In this document: in pieces, positions 1-7,104 of the stretch
How positions within the stretch are numbered: position 1 is the stretch's first letter
How the letters are laid out: each line of letters starts with the position of its first letter
Source: DASSNR01 sp036278935
Lineage (GTDB): Bacteria; Gemmatimonadota; Gemmatimonadetes; Gemmatimonadales; Gemmatimonadaceae
Assembly (NCBI GenBank): GCA_036278935.1
Contig: DASUKA010000151.1
Location: 29,743-93,742 of the forward strand
Length of the DNA stretch: 64,000 nt
Direction: 5' to 3'
The notes under the pieces: generated by a model
The model's input: only the letters and a program-made list of their open reading frames with translations
The model's database searches: none
What the model was told of the DNA's origin: nothing
Program-made: the position numbers and the translations under genes

Positions 1-2
1 GG

Positions 3-656
3 GGGAACGCGGCGTGGGCGCTGGGTGCCCGCGTCACCCAGGCCTTCGCGGCCTACGGCTGGTGCGCATGCATCCGCGGCGTGGAGAGCGGCGGGCTGGT
101 AGAAGGGCTGCCAGTCCACAACTTCCGCACGGACGCTGGCGATGTGGCCATGAAGTGCCCCACCGAGACGCCGATCACCGATCGTCGCGAGAAGGAGCTT
201 GCCGATCTCGGCTTCGCGCCCCTCGTGCACCAGAAGGGCACTCCGAACGCCTGCTTTTTCAGCGTGCAGTCGGCGCAGCGGCCCAAGGTGTACGATTCGG
301 ATGCCGCCACCGCCAATGCGCGCATCTCCGCGCAACTCCCCTACCTGTTCGCCGTGTGTCGCTTCGCGCACTATCTCAAGGCCATGATGCGCGACAAGAT
401 CGGCGGATACATGTCCAAGAGTGAAGCCCAGATGTTCCTCAACACGTGGATCGCCAACTACGTGGTGGGCAACGATGATGCGCCGCTCGCCGTGAAGGCC
501 AAACGGCCGCTCAAGGAAGCGCGCGTCGAAGTCATGGAGGTGCCGGGGAAGCCGGGTGCGTATCGCGCCGTGGCGTTCCTGCGGCCCCACTTCCAGCTCG
601 ATGAGCTGAGCGTCTCCATGCGGCTGGTGGCGGATCTGCCCGCGCCGGCGAAGTAG
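3..656 (+). CDS. tssC: TssC, type VI secretion contractile sheath large subunit (C-terminal part, cut by window edge)
   Basis: This is the C-terminal 217 residues of the large sheath protein (EvpB/VipB/ImpD family), which with TssB forms the contractile tail sheath of the type VI secretion system in the cytoplasm. The open frame runs in from the left edge. Recognisable family features are the stretch FAAYGWCACIRGVESGG near the edge, the CPTE and LADLGFAPLVH segments, and the conserved region near LPYLFAVCRFAHYLKAMMRDKIG. The end matches the family C terminus (HFQLDELSVSMRLVA). The start and N-terminal half are missing. Downstream hcp, tssA, tssE, tssF, tssG and clpV confirm the assignment. 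TssB would be expected just upstream, outside the window. Confidence 0.95.
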   Translation, partial: GNAAWALGARVTQAFAAYGWCACIRGVESGGLVEGLPVHNFRTDAGDVAMKCPTETPITDRREKELADLGFAPLVHQKGTPNACFFSVQSAQRPKVYDSDAATANARISAQLPYLFAVCRFAHYLKAMMRDKIGGYMSKSEAQMFLNTWIANYVVGNDDAPLAVKAKRPLKEARVEVMEVPGKPGAYRAVAFLRPHFQLDELSVSMRLVADLPAPAK

Positions 657-690
657 CGTTTCAACGTTGTGCGGACCGTGTGACGATCGT

Positions 691-738
691 CCAACCATCA
701 ATACACCACACGCATCACCAACACACTCATCACCAACC
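691..738 (+). other. G-depleted untranslated stretch upstream of hcp
   Basis: The gap between tssC and hcp contains 48 nt with a single G, built of CA, CAC and ATCACC words, followed immediately by the GGGGGAG ribosome-binding site of hcp. In a genome this GC-rich such a stretch should be unstructured as RNA, which would leave the hcp start exposed. That this boosts translation of hcp, whose product is normally made in large amounts, is inference. No terminator hairpin is visible here. Confidence 0.35.
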
Positions 739-752
739 GGGGGAGTACTTCG

Positions 753-1235
753 ATGGCGTTCGACGCATATCTGAAGGTCGAGGGAATCGATGGAGCATCA
801 ACTGCGACGGGCTTCGCGGGGGCGATCGACATCCTGTCGTTCAGCTGGGGAGCCAGCAACCCGGTCAGCTTCAGCTCCGAGGGGTTCGGCGCCGGGAAGG
901 TGTCGCTCAGCAGCTTCAACATCATGAAGCAGAGCGACAAGTCCAGTCCCACGCTGTTCCAGGCGTGCTGCGACGGCAAGCACTACGCCAGTGCCACCCT
1001 GACGCTGCGGAAGGCCGGCGGGACGCAGGTGAAGTTCATCGAATATAAGTTCAGCGAGGTGTACGTCGAATCGGTGCAATGGTCCGGGTCGCAGGGCGGT
1101 GATGATACGCCCACCGAGTCGGTCTCCTTCGCGTTCGCCAAGGTGGATGTCACCTACACGCCGCAGAAGGCGGATGGCACTCCGGGAGCGGCCGTCGTGG
1201 GCAGCTGGGATCTTCACAAGGTCGCTGCGAAGTAA
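753..1235 (+). CDS. hcp: Hcp (TssD), type VI secretion tube protein
   Basis: This 160-residue protein matches the Hcp family, whose hexameric rings stack to form the inner tube that is expelled by sheath contraction. It begins MAFDAYLKVEGIDG and has the family pattern of beta strands: an early SFSWGASNP segment, the SSFNIMKQSDKSSPTLFQACC region, and the LTLRKAGG...EYKFSEVYVESVQWSGS stretch. It ends after a typical FAFAKVDVTYTPQ strand. The length is normal. The start is fixed by a strong GGGGGAG site 7 nt upstream. It lies between the sheath gene tssC and tagJ. No C-terminal effector extension is present. Confidence 0.95.
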   Translation: MAFDAYLKVEGIDGASTATGFAGAIDILSFSWGASNPVSFSSEGFGAGKVSLSSFNIMKQSDKSSPTLFQACCDGKHYASATLTLRKAGGTQVKFIEYKFSEVYVESVQWSGSQGGDDTPTESVSFAFAKVDVTYTPQKADGTPGAAVVGSWDLHKVAAK

Positions 1236-1251
1236 TGCGCGGGTTCCCCGC

Positions 1252-1968
1252 ATGAGCGCGCAGGCGCTCTTCAAGGCCGGGAAGCTCGACGATGCGATCG
1301 AGACGTTGGGCGCCGAGTTGCGGAGCAATCCCACCGACGCCCAACGCCGTACGTTTCTGTTCGAGCTGCTCTGCTTCGCCGGACAGTACGCGCGAGCGGA
1401 GAAGCAGCTCGACGTGCTCGCGCAGGCCAGTCCGCAGGCCGGCATGGGCGCGTTGCTCTATCGCAGCGCGATCCATGCCGATCAGCTGCGTCAGGCGATG
1501 TTTCGCAGCGGCGACTTTCCGCGCGATGGCGCGGCCGGAGCCGTCTCGGGCCAGTTGAACGGCGCGCCGTTTTCATCGCTCGAGGATGCTGATCCACGGG
1601 TTGGCGCGCGCCTCGAGGTCTTTGCCGCCGGCCAGTACATGTGGATTCCCTTCGAGCACATCGCAAGCATTCGGATGGAGCCGCCCCGCCGGCTGCGCGA
1701 TCTGCTCTGGGCAAGTGCTGTCGTTCGCACCGGCCCCGCGTTTCAGGGCACGGAACTGGGTGAGGTCCTGATTCCCATCTTGACCCCGCTGGCCGCGGAG
1801 GACGATGACGCCGAGGTGCGCTTGGGGCGCGTCACCGCATGGCAGGCGCTGGAGGATGGGCGCGAGGCGCCCGTAGGGCAGAAGGTCCTGCTGGTGGGTG
1901 GCGAGGAAGTGCCGATTCTGGAGCTGCGCGAGCTCATCATCACCGCGCCGTCCTCGGCCACTGTCTGA
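1252..1968 (+). CDS. tagJ: TagJ/ImpE family type VI secretion accessory protein
   Basis: This 238-residue protein resembles ImpE/TagJ. The N-terminal third is TPR-like (KAGKLDDAIETLGAELRSNPTD), and the C-terminal part carries the family features ARLEVFAAGQYMWIPFEHI, ASIRMEPPRRLRDLLWASA and a short segment ending in PILTPL. In characterised systems TagJ binds the sheath protein TssB and helps recruit ClpV for sheath disassembly. That role is known for the family and is inferred here. I chose the ATG at 1252, 16 bp after hcp, because the homologous sequence begins there; an in-frame extension upstream would overlap hcp. The next gene, tssA, starts 7 bp after the stop. Confidence 0.88.
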   Translation: MSAQALFKAGKLDDAIETLGAELRSNPTDAQRRTFLFELLCFAGQYARAEKQLDVLAQASPQAGMGALLYRSAIHADQLRQAMFRSGDFPRDGAAGAVSGQLNGAPFSSLEDADPRVGARLEVFAAGQYMWIPFEHIASIRMEPPRRLRDLLWASAVVRTGPAFQGTELGEVLIPILTPLAAEDDDAEVRLGRVTAWQALEDGREAPVGQKVLLVGGEEVPILELRELIITAPSSATV

Positions 1969-1975
1969 GCCGCGC

Positions 1976-3745
1976 ATGCCGGTGCATGACGATCTGCTGA
2001 CCCCGATCGCCGGCGACAACCCCGCGGGCGCCGACCTGCGCTACGAGCCGGTCTACGATCAGGTCAAGGAGGCGCGGCGCGAGGAGGATGATGCGCCGCA
2101 GGGCGAGTGGCAGCATGCCCGCAAGGTCGCCGACTACGCGCAGGTGCTCAAGCTGGCCGGGGACGCGCTGGCGAGCAGGAGCAAGGACCTCCAGCTTGCC
2201 GCGTGGTATACCGAAGCGCTGACGCACCGCGAAGGATTCGCGGGTCTCCTTGCAGGGCTGGAGTTCCTGCGAGGACTGCTCGAGCAGTTCTGGGAGCATC
2301 TCTATCCCGAGCTCGAAGATGGCGACGCAGAACTGCGCGCCACGCCGCTCGAGTGGGTCGGGCTGCGCCTGGATACGGCGGTGAAGTCCGTTCCGCTGAC
2401 GGCGCGAGGATACAACTTCCTGGAATACTCGGATGCGCGGGCGCTCGGCTACGAGGGCGAGGGTGACTCGGAGGCGCGCGCGCAGGCAGTGGCTGCTGGA
2501 AAGCTGACGCTCGAGGAGTTCGACCAGGCGGTGGAGGCCACGCCCAAGGCCTGGTACAAGGCGCGCATGGCCGAGCTCGATGGGACGCTGGCGGCGCTTG
2601 GCGCCCTGGACGAGCTGGGTCGGGAGAAATTCGGCGACCTCGCGCCGAGCTATCGCGTGCTGCGCGAGGCGCTGGAGGCCGTACACCGGGTGGTGCGCCA
2701 GCTGCTCGACAAGAAGCTGGAACTGGAGCCCGACCCGCTGGAGCCTGAGGCCGATGCCGCCGAGGCTTCGGAAGGCGATGCACAGGCAGCGGGAGCGACC
2801 GAGCCGGGGTCGATCGCCACGGAGCCCTCGGGGCCCGCGGATGCCGCGGCGCGCATCATCAATGCCTTGCGCTTTCTCCGGCACGCCGAACCCACCAATC
2901 CGGTGCCGTATCTGATGCTCCGCGCGTTGCGCTGGGGCGAGTTGCGCGCGATGGGCGGCAGCGTCGATCCCCGGCTGCTGGAGGCGCCGTCGGGTCACTC
3001 GCGCACGCAACTGCGCCGGCTCCTGCTGGACGCCCGGTGGACGCAGCTGCTGGAGGCGGCGGAAACCGTCATGGCCACACCCGCCGGCCGCGGGTGGCTC
3101 GACTTGCAGCGCTATGTGCTCACGGCGTGTGAGGGACTCGGCGGTGAATACGAGCCGGTGGCCCGGGTCATCCGCTCGGAGCTCGTCAACCTGTTGACCG
3201 ATGTACCCGATTTGCCCGGACAGTCGCTCATGGACGACATGCCGGCGGCCAACCAGGAGACGCGGGAGTGGCTGCGCACGACTGTGCCGGCGGCGTTTGC
3301 CGCTCCCCAGCCCGAGCAGGGCGCCGGGGAGACACCCGACGACCTCCAGCGACTGGTGCGCGGCAATGGACGCGACCACTCGTTCGAGCGCGCGATGGCC
3401 GATGTACGCGCGGGACATCCGGAACGCGCCATCGAGCGGCTCATGCACGAGTTGGATCGGGAGAAGAGCCGTCGTGGCCGCTTTCTCCGCCAGGCGCAGC
3501 TCGCTCGCATCATGGTCGACTCCGGACTCGAGTCCGTGGCGAAGCCGATTCTCGAAGAGATGATGAATCTCGTCGAGAGCCACCGACTCGAGGAGTGGGA
3601 GCCCGGCGATCTGGTCGCGGAGCCGATGGTGCTCCTCTACCGGTGCATCGAGAAGGCCGAGGGCGATGCCTCCACCATGCACTCCCTGTATCTGCGCATC
3701 TGCCGTCTCGATCCAGTGCAGGCGATCGGCTTCGCCAAGCGGTAG
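1976..3745 (+). CDS. tssA: TssA, type VI secretion baseplate/tail assembly protein
   Basis: This 589-residue protein belongs to the ImpA/TssA family. The N-terminal ImpA domain is clear: DDLLTPIAGDNPAGADLRYEP, then a DYAQVLKLAGDALASRSKDLQLAAW helix and the FWEHLYPELEDGD segment. Residues about 260-305 are an Ala/Glu/Pro-rich linker. The C-terminal half is helical (AARIINALRFLRHAEPTNPVPYLMLRA and beyond) and probably holds the oligomerising domain. TssA links baseplate assembly to polymerisation of tube and sheath. The ATG at 1976 is 7 bp downstream of tagJ, with no obvious ribosome-binding site, so translation may be coupled. tssE starts 3 bp after the stop. Confidence 0.93.
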   Translation: MPVHDDLLTPIAGDNPAGADLRYEPVYDQVKEARREEDDAPQGEWQHARKVADYAQVLKLAGDALASRSKDLQLAAWYTEALTHREGFAGLLAGLEFLRGLLEQFWEHLYPELEDGDAELRATPLEWVGLRLDTAVKSVPLTARGYNFLEYSDARALGYEGEGDSEARAQAVAAGKLTLEEFDQAVEATPKAWYKARMAELDGTLAALGALDELGREKFGDLAPSYRVLREALEAVHRVVRQLLDKKLELEPDPLEPEADAAEASEGDAQAAGATEPGSIATEPSGPADAAARIINALRFLRHAEPTNPVPYLMLRALRWGELRAMGGSVDPRLLEAPSGHSRTQLRRLLLDARWTQLLEAAETVMATPAGRGWLDLQRYVLTACEGLGGEYEPVARVIRSELVNLLTDVPDLPGQSLMDDMPAANQETREWLRTTVPAAFAAPQPEQGAGETPDDLQRLVRGNGRDHSFERAMADVRAGHPERAIERLMHELDREKSRRGRFLRQAQLARIMVDSGLESVAKPILEEMMNLVESHRLEEWEPGDLVAEPMVLLYRCIEKAEGDASTMHSLYLRICRLDPVQAIGFAKR

Positions 3746-3748
3746 CCG

Positions 3749-4243
3749 ATGGCGCGCATGGAGATCGAGCACGCGGTTCAGCAATCGCTGCTCGACCGGC
3801 TGATCGATGAGGATCCCTGGACGAGCCGTGAGGGCGGGATGTCGCGTGCCGAGTCGGTGCGTGCCCTCAAGGCATCGGTGCGTCGCGATCTGGAGTGGTT
3901 GCTGAACACGCGCCGCGCCCCGGACGCCGGCGACGTCGTGCTGGAGGAGGTGCGACACTCGCTGTACGCCTACGGCTTTCCCGATATCACCTCCATGAGT
4001 CGGGATTCCGCGTCCACGCGCGCGTGGCTCATCCAGCAAGTGGAGGAGGCCATCACCACGTTCGAGCCGCGGCTCTCAGGCGTGCATGTGTCGGTGGTGG
4101 AGGCCAAGACCGAGCGGAGGGAGCTGCGACTGCTCATCGAGGCGTCGCTCCGCATGGACCCGCATCCGGAGCACATCGTCTTCGACACCGTGCTGGAGCT
4201 CTCCAGCGGCGAGTATCAGATCAAGGAATCCGACGGTGCGTGA
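3749..4243 (+). CDS. tssE: TssE, gp25-like baseplate wedge protein
   Basis: This 164-residue protein matches the TssE/GPW-gp25 family, a baseplate wedge component related to T4 gp25. Supporting features are the N-terminal LLDRLIDEDPW, the SVRRDLEWLLNTRR helix typical of TssE, the EVRHSLYAYGFPDITS segment and the lysozyme-like gp25 region ending in FDTVLELSSGEYQI. The length is typical. It lies 3 bp after tssA and overlaps the tssF start by 8 bp, consistent with coupled translation in the order tssA-E-F-G. Confidence 0.94.
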   Translation: MARMEIEHAVQQSLLDRLIDEDPWTSREGGMSRAESVRALKASVRRDLEWLLNTRRAPDAGDVVLEEVRHSLYAYGFPDITSMSRDSASTRAWLIQQVEEAITTFEPRLSGVHVSVVEAKTERRELRLLIEASLRMDPHPEHIVFDTVLELSSGEYQIKESDGA

Positions 4244-6077
4244 CGACCTGCTCTACTACTACGAGCGGGAGCTCACCTTCCTGCGCCGCATGGGCGCGCA
4301 ATTCGCCGAGCGATACCCGAAGGTGGCGTCCCGACTGCAACTCGAGCCGAGCAAGTGCGAGGACCCGCACGTCGAGCGACTGCTGGAAGCGTTTGCGTTT
4401 CTGGCGGCGCGCGTCCATCTCAAGGTCGACGATGACTTTCCAGAGATCAGCGAGGCGCTGCTCGACGTCATCTACCCGCAGTACGTCCGCCCCATTCCCT
4501 CGCTCTCGCTCGTGGAGTTTCAGCTGGATCCGGAACAGGGCAAGCTGACCACCGGGCTGCGCATTCCGCGCGGGGCGCAGCTCTACTCGCGGCCGGTGGG
4601 CGGGGTGCCGTGCAAGTTCCGCACGTGCTACGACACGACGCTCTGGCCTCTCACCGTGGCGGCGGTGCAGTGGCTGCCGCCCGACCGGCTGAACCCGCCG
4701 GTCCGCGCGCGGGACGCCGTGGCCGCATTGCGGCTGGAGCTCCGCTGCCTTCCGGATGTGCGCTTCGACGCGCTGGAGCTGAGCACCCTGCGACTCCACC
4801 TCAGCGGGGAGAACACGCTGTCGCACACCCTGTACGAGGTGCTGTGCAACAATTGCATGGAAATCCTCGTGCGCGAAGTCCCGGCCTCCGGCTCGCGCGC
4901 GCCGATCGCGCTGCCGTCGTCCGCACTCCAGCCCGTGGGCTTTGCCGCCGATGAGGCGCTGTTGCCCTTTCCGCGCCGCACCTTCGCGGCGCATCGGCTG
5001 CTGCAGGAGTATTTCACCTTCCCCGACAAGTTTCTCTTCCTCGACCTCGCGGCGTTCGATGCCGTGCGGGAGTCCGGTTTCGGCGAGGCGGTGGAGGTCA
5101 TCTTCCTCATCGCCCCGTTCGAGCGGAACGACCGACGGCACATGGTGGAGGCCGGGCTCTCCACGCACTCCATCCGCCTCGGATGCACGCCTGTGGTGAA
5201 CCTGTTCGCGCAGACGTCGGAGCCGATTCTCGTGACCCAGAAGCGGTACGAGTACGAGCTGGTCCCTGACGCGCGCCGCAGGCTCACCACGGAGACGTAT
5301 TCGGTGGATGAAGTGGTAGGGATCACGCCCGGCGATCCGGAGCCGCTCCGGTTTGAGCCGCTGTACTCTTATCGCCACGGGGCGGGGCGGTCTGGCGCGC
5401 CCGTGTTCTGGGGCGCGCAGCGGCGGCCAAGCGGCTGGCGCTCCGATGGGGGGACGAGCATCTTCCTCTCGTTCGTGGACCTGTCGCACCGGTTGGCGTC
5501 GCCGCGCGCGGACGCCATCACGGCCCGCCTCACCTGCTTCAACGGCGACCTGCCCGGCCGTCTCCCGTTCGGTGATCCGCTCGGCGACTTCGAGTTGCAG
5601 GGTGGTGGGCCGCTCCGCGCCATCGTGGCGCTGGTGAAGCCAACGGCGGTCATCCAGCCTCCGCTCGGCAAGCCGCAGCTCTGGCGCCTCATCTCCCAGC
5701 TGTCGCTCAACTATCTCTCGATCGTCGAGGATGGCGTGGAGGCATTGCAGGAGATTCTTCGGCTGCACAATGCCGCCAGCACCACGGCGGGGGAGAAGCA
5801 GATCCAGGGTGTGCTGCGCGTACAGAGCAGCCCGGCGTTCGCGCGAGTCGCGACGGAGCAGGGCGTGAGCTTCGCGCGCGGGCGGCGCGTTGATCTCGAG
5901 CTGGATGAAGAGCAGTTCGCCGGGGGAGGCGCGTATCTCTTCGCGAGCGTCCTCGAGCACTTTCTCGGCATGTACGCCTCCATGAACAGTTTCACGGCTC
6001 TCGCGGTTCGCACGACGCAACGAAAGGAGGAGCTCAGGGAATGGCCACCGAGAGCGGGATCGACCGTCCTCCTGTAA
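4236..6077 (+). CDS. tssF: TssF, type VI secretion baseplate component
   Basis: This 613-residue protein is a clear TssF/VasA (ImpG) homologue. The N terminus is diagnostic: RDDLLYYYERELTFLRRMG, AEFAERYPK-like residues, then EDPHVERLLEAFAFLAARVH and the DVIYPQYVRPIPSLS segment. TssF and TssG form the wedge that docks on the VgrG hub. I place the start at the GTG at 4236, inside the end of tssE, because family members begin just before RDDLL; the open frame extends further upstream but without TssF similarity. It overlaps the start of tssG by 37 bp. Confidence 0.94.
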   Translation: MRDDLLYYYERELTFLRRMGAQFAERYPKVASRLQLEPSKCEDPHVERLLEAFAFLAARVHLKVDDDFPEISEALLDVIYPQYVRPIPSLSLVEFQLDPEQGKLTTGLRIPRGAQLYSRPVGGVPCKFRTCYDTTLWPLTVAAVQWLPPDRLNPPVRARDAVAALRLELRCLPDVRFDALELSTLRLHLSGENTLSHTLYEVLCNNCMEILVREVPASGSRAPIALPSSALQPVGFAADEALLPFPRRTFAAHRLLQEYFTFPDKFLFLDLAAFDAVRESGFGEAVEVIFLIAPFERNDRRHMVEAGLSTHSIRLGCTPVVNLFAQTSEPILVTQKRYEYELVPDARRRLTTETYSVDEVVGITPGDPEPLRFEPLYSYRHGAGRSGAPVFWGAQRRPSGWRSDGGTSIFLSFVDLSHRLASPRADAITARLTCFNGDLPGRLPFGDPLGDFELQGGGPLRAIVALVKPTAVIQPPLGKPQLWRLISQLSLNYLSIVEDGVEALQEILRLHNAASTTAGEKQIQGVLRVQSSPAFARVATEQGVSFARGRRVDLELDEEQFAGGGAYLFASVLEHFLGMYASMNSFTALAVRTTQRKEELREWPPRAGSTVLL

Positions 6078-7090
6078 CGCTGGCGCCGCCGGCGTACTCG
6101 GAGGTCGAAGCCCTGCTGGAGACCGAGCCCTGGGCCTTCGACTTCTTCGAGGCCGTGCGGCTGCTCGAGCGACGGCGCCCGGACCGGGCACCGGTGGGCG
6201 GTTTTGTCGACCCCGCTGATGAGGTCGTGCACTTTGGCGCCACGCCATCCATCGCCTTTCCGGCCAGCGAGATTCAGTCGCTGGAGACGGCGGGTGACGC
6301 GCCGGCGCAGATGGCGGTGAACTTCATGGGGCTCATCGGGCCGCTGGGCGTCCTCCCGCTCGCATACACGGTGTTGGCGGCAGACCGTGTGCGGGCGCGC
6401 GACACCGCACTCCGCGACTTCCTCGATCTCTTCAATCATCGAGCGATCTCGCTCTTCTATAGAGCCTGGGCGCGCTCGCGGCCGGCCGCGACCTATGATG
6501 GTACCGGTCGGGATGGGCTCACCGGGCATCTGATGGATCTCATCGGCTTTGGCACGCTGGGGCTACGCGGCCGTCTGCCCGTCGACGATGAGGCGCTTGT
6601 CTACTACGCCGGCCTGCTCGGGCGCCAGACGCATTCGGCCGTCGCGCTGGAGCAGTTGCTGGCGGACTACTTCGACGTCCCAGTGGTGATCGAGCAGTTC
6701 GTCGGCGCCTGGTATCCATTGAGCCGGCCTGCACAATGCGCCCTCGGCGAGCGTGCGGATGCATCGGGCCAGCTCGGACTGGGTGCGGTGGCGGGCGATG
6801 AGATCTGGGATCAGCAGTCGCGCGTCCGTGTGCGGCTGGGCCCGCTCAGACGGCAGCAGTACGATGAATTTCTTCCCGGAGGCAGCGCCCACGGCGCCCT
6901 CCGTACGCTCACGCATCTGTTCGGGAGCGATCAGATCGAGTTCGAGATCACCCTGATCCTCGCGCGCGACGACGTGCCGCCGGTTCGACTCGGCGCGGAC
7001 GATGCCGAGCCGCTCCCGCTCGGTTGGTGCACATGGATCCGCACGGCCCCGCTCGCGCGGGATCCCGACGAAACGACCTTCACCCTCTAG
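6041..7090 (+). CDS. tssG: TssG, type VI secretion baseplate component
   Basis: This 349-residue protein matches TssG/VasB (ImpH). Diagnostic pieces are the N-terminal WAFDFFEAVRLLERRRP, the VHFGATPSIAFPASEIQS segment, NFMGLIGPLGVLPLAYT, FLDLFNHRAISLFYRAW and the later IEQFVGAWYPL motif. It partners TssF in the baseplate wedge. The ATG at 6041 is preceded by a good AAAGGAGG site that lies within the end of tssF, so translation is probably both coupled and independently primed. The clpV start follows 14 bp after the stop. Confidence 0.94.
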   Translation: MATESGIDRPPVTLAPPAYSEVEALLETEPWAFDFFEAVRLLERRRPDRAPVGGFVDPADEVVHFGATPSIAFPASEIQSLETAGDAPAQMAVNFMGLIGPLGVLPLAYTVLAADRVRARDTALRDFLDLFNHRAISLFYRAWARSRPAATYDGTGRDGLTGHLMDLIGFGTLGLRGRLPVDDEALVYYAGLLGRQTHSAVALEQLLADYFDVPVVIEQFVGAWYPLSRPAQCALGERADASGQLGLGAVAGDEIWDQQSRVRVRLGPLRRQQYDEFLPGGSAHGALRTLTHLFGSDQIEFEITLILARDDVPPVRLGADDAEPLPLGWCTWIRTAPLARDPDETTFTL

Positions 7091-7104
7091 CACGGCAGCG
7101 ATCG

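Noticed and set aside
1940..4039. Very long open frame on the minus strand opposite tagJ/tssA/tssE
   Set aside because: It is antisense to three clear type VI genes, has no recognisable domains and is rich in Arg, His and Leu, as expected from the complement of GC-rich coding sequence.
4086..4235. N-terminal extension of tssF in frame through the end of tssE
   Set aside because: The extra 50 residues are Arg/Ser-rich and unlike TssF; the GTG at 4236 matches the family start.
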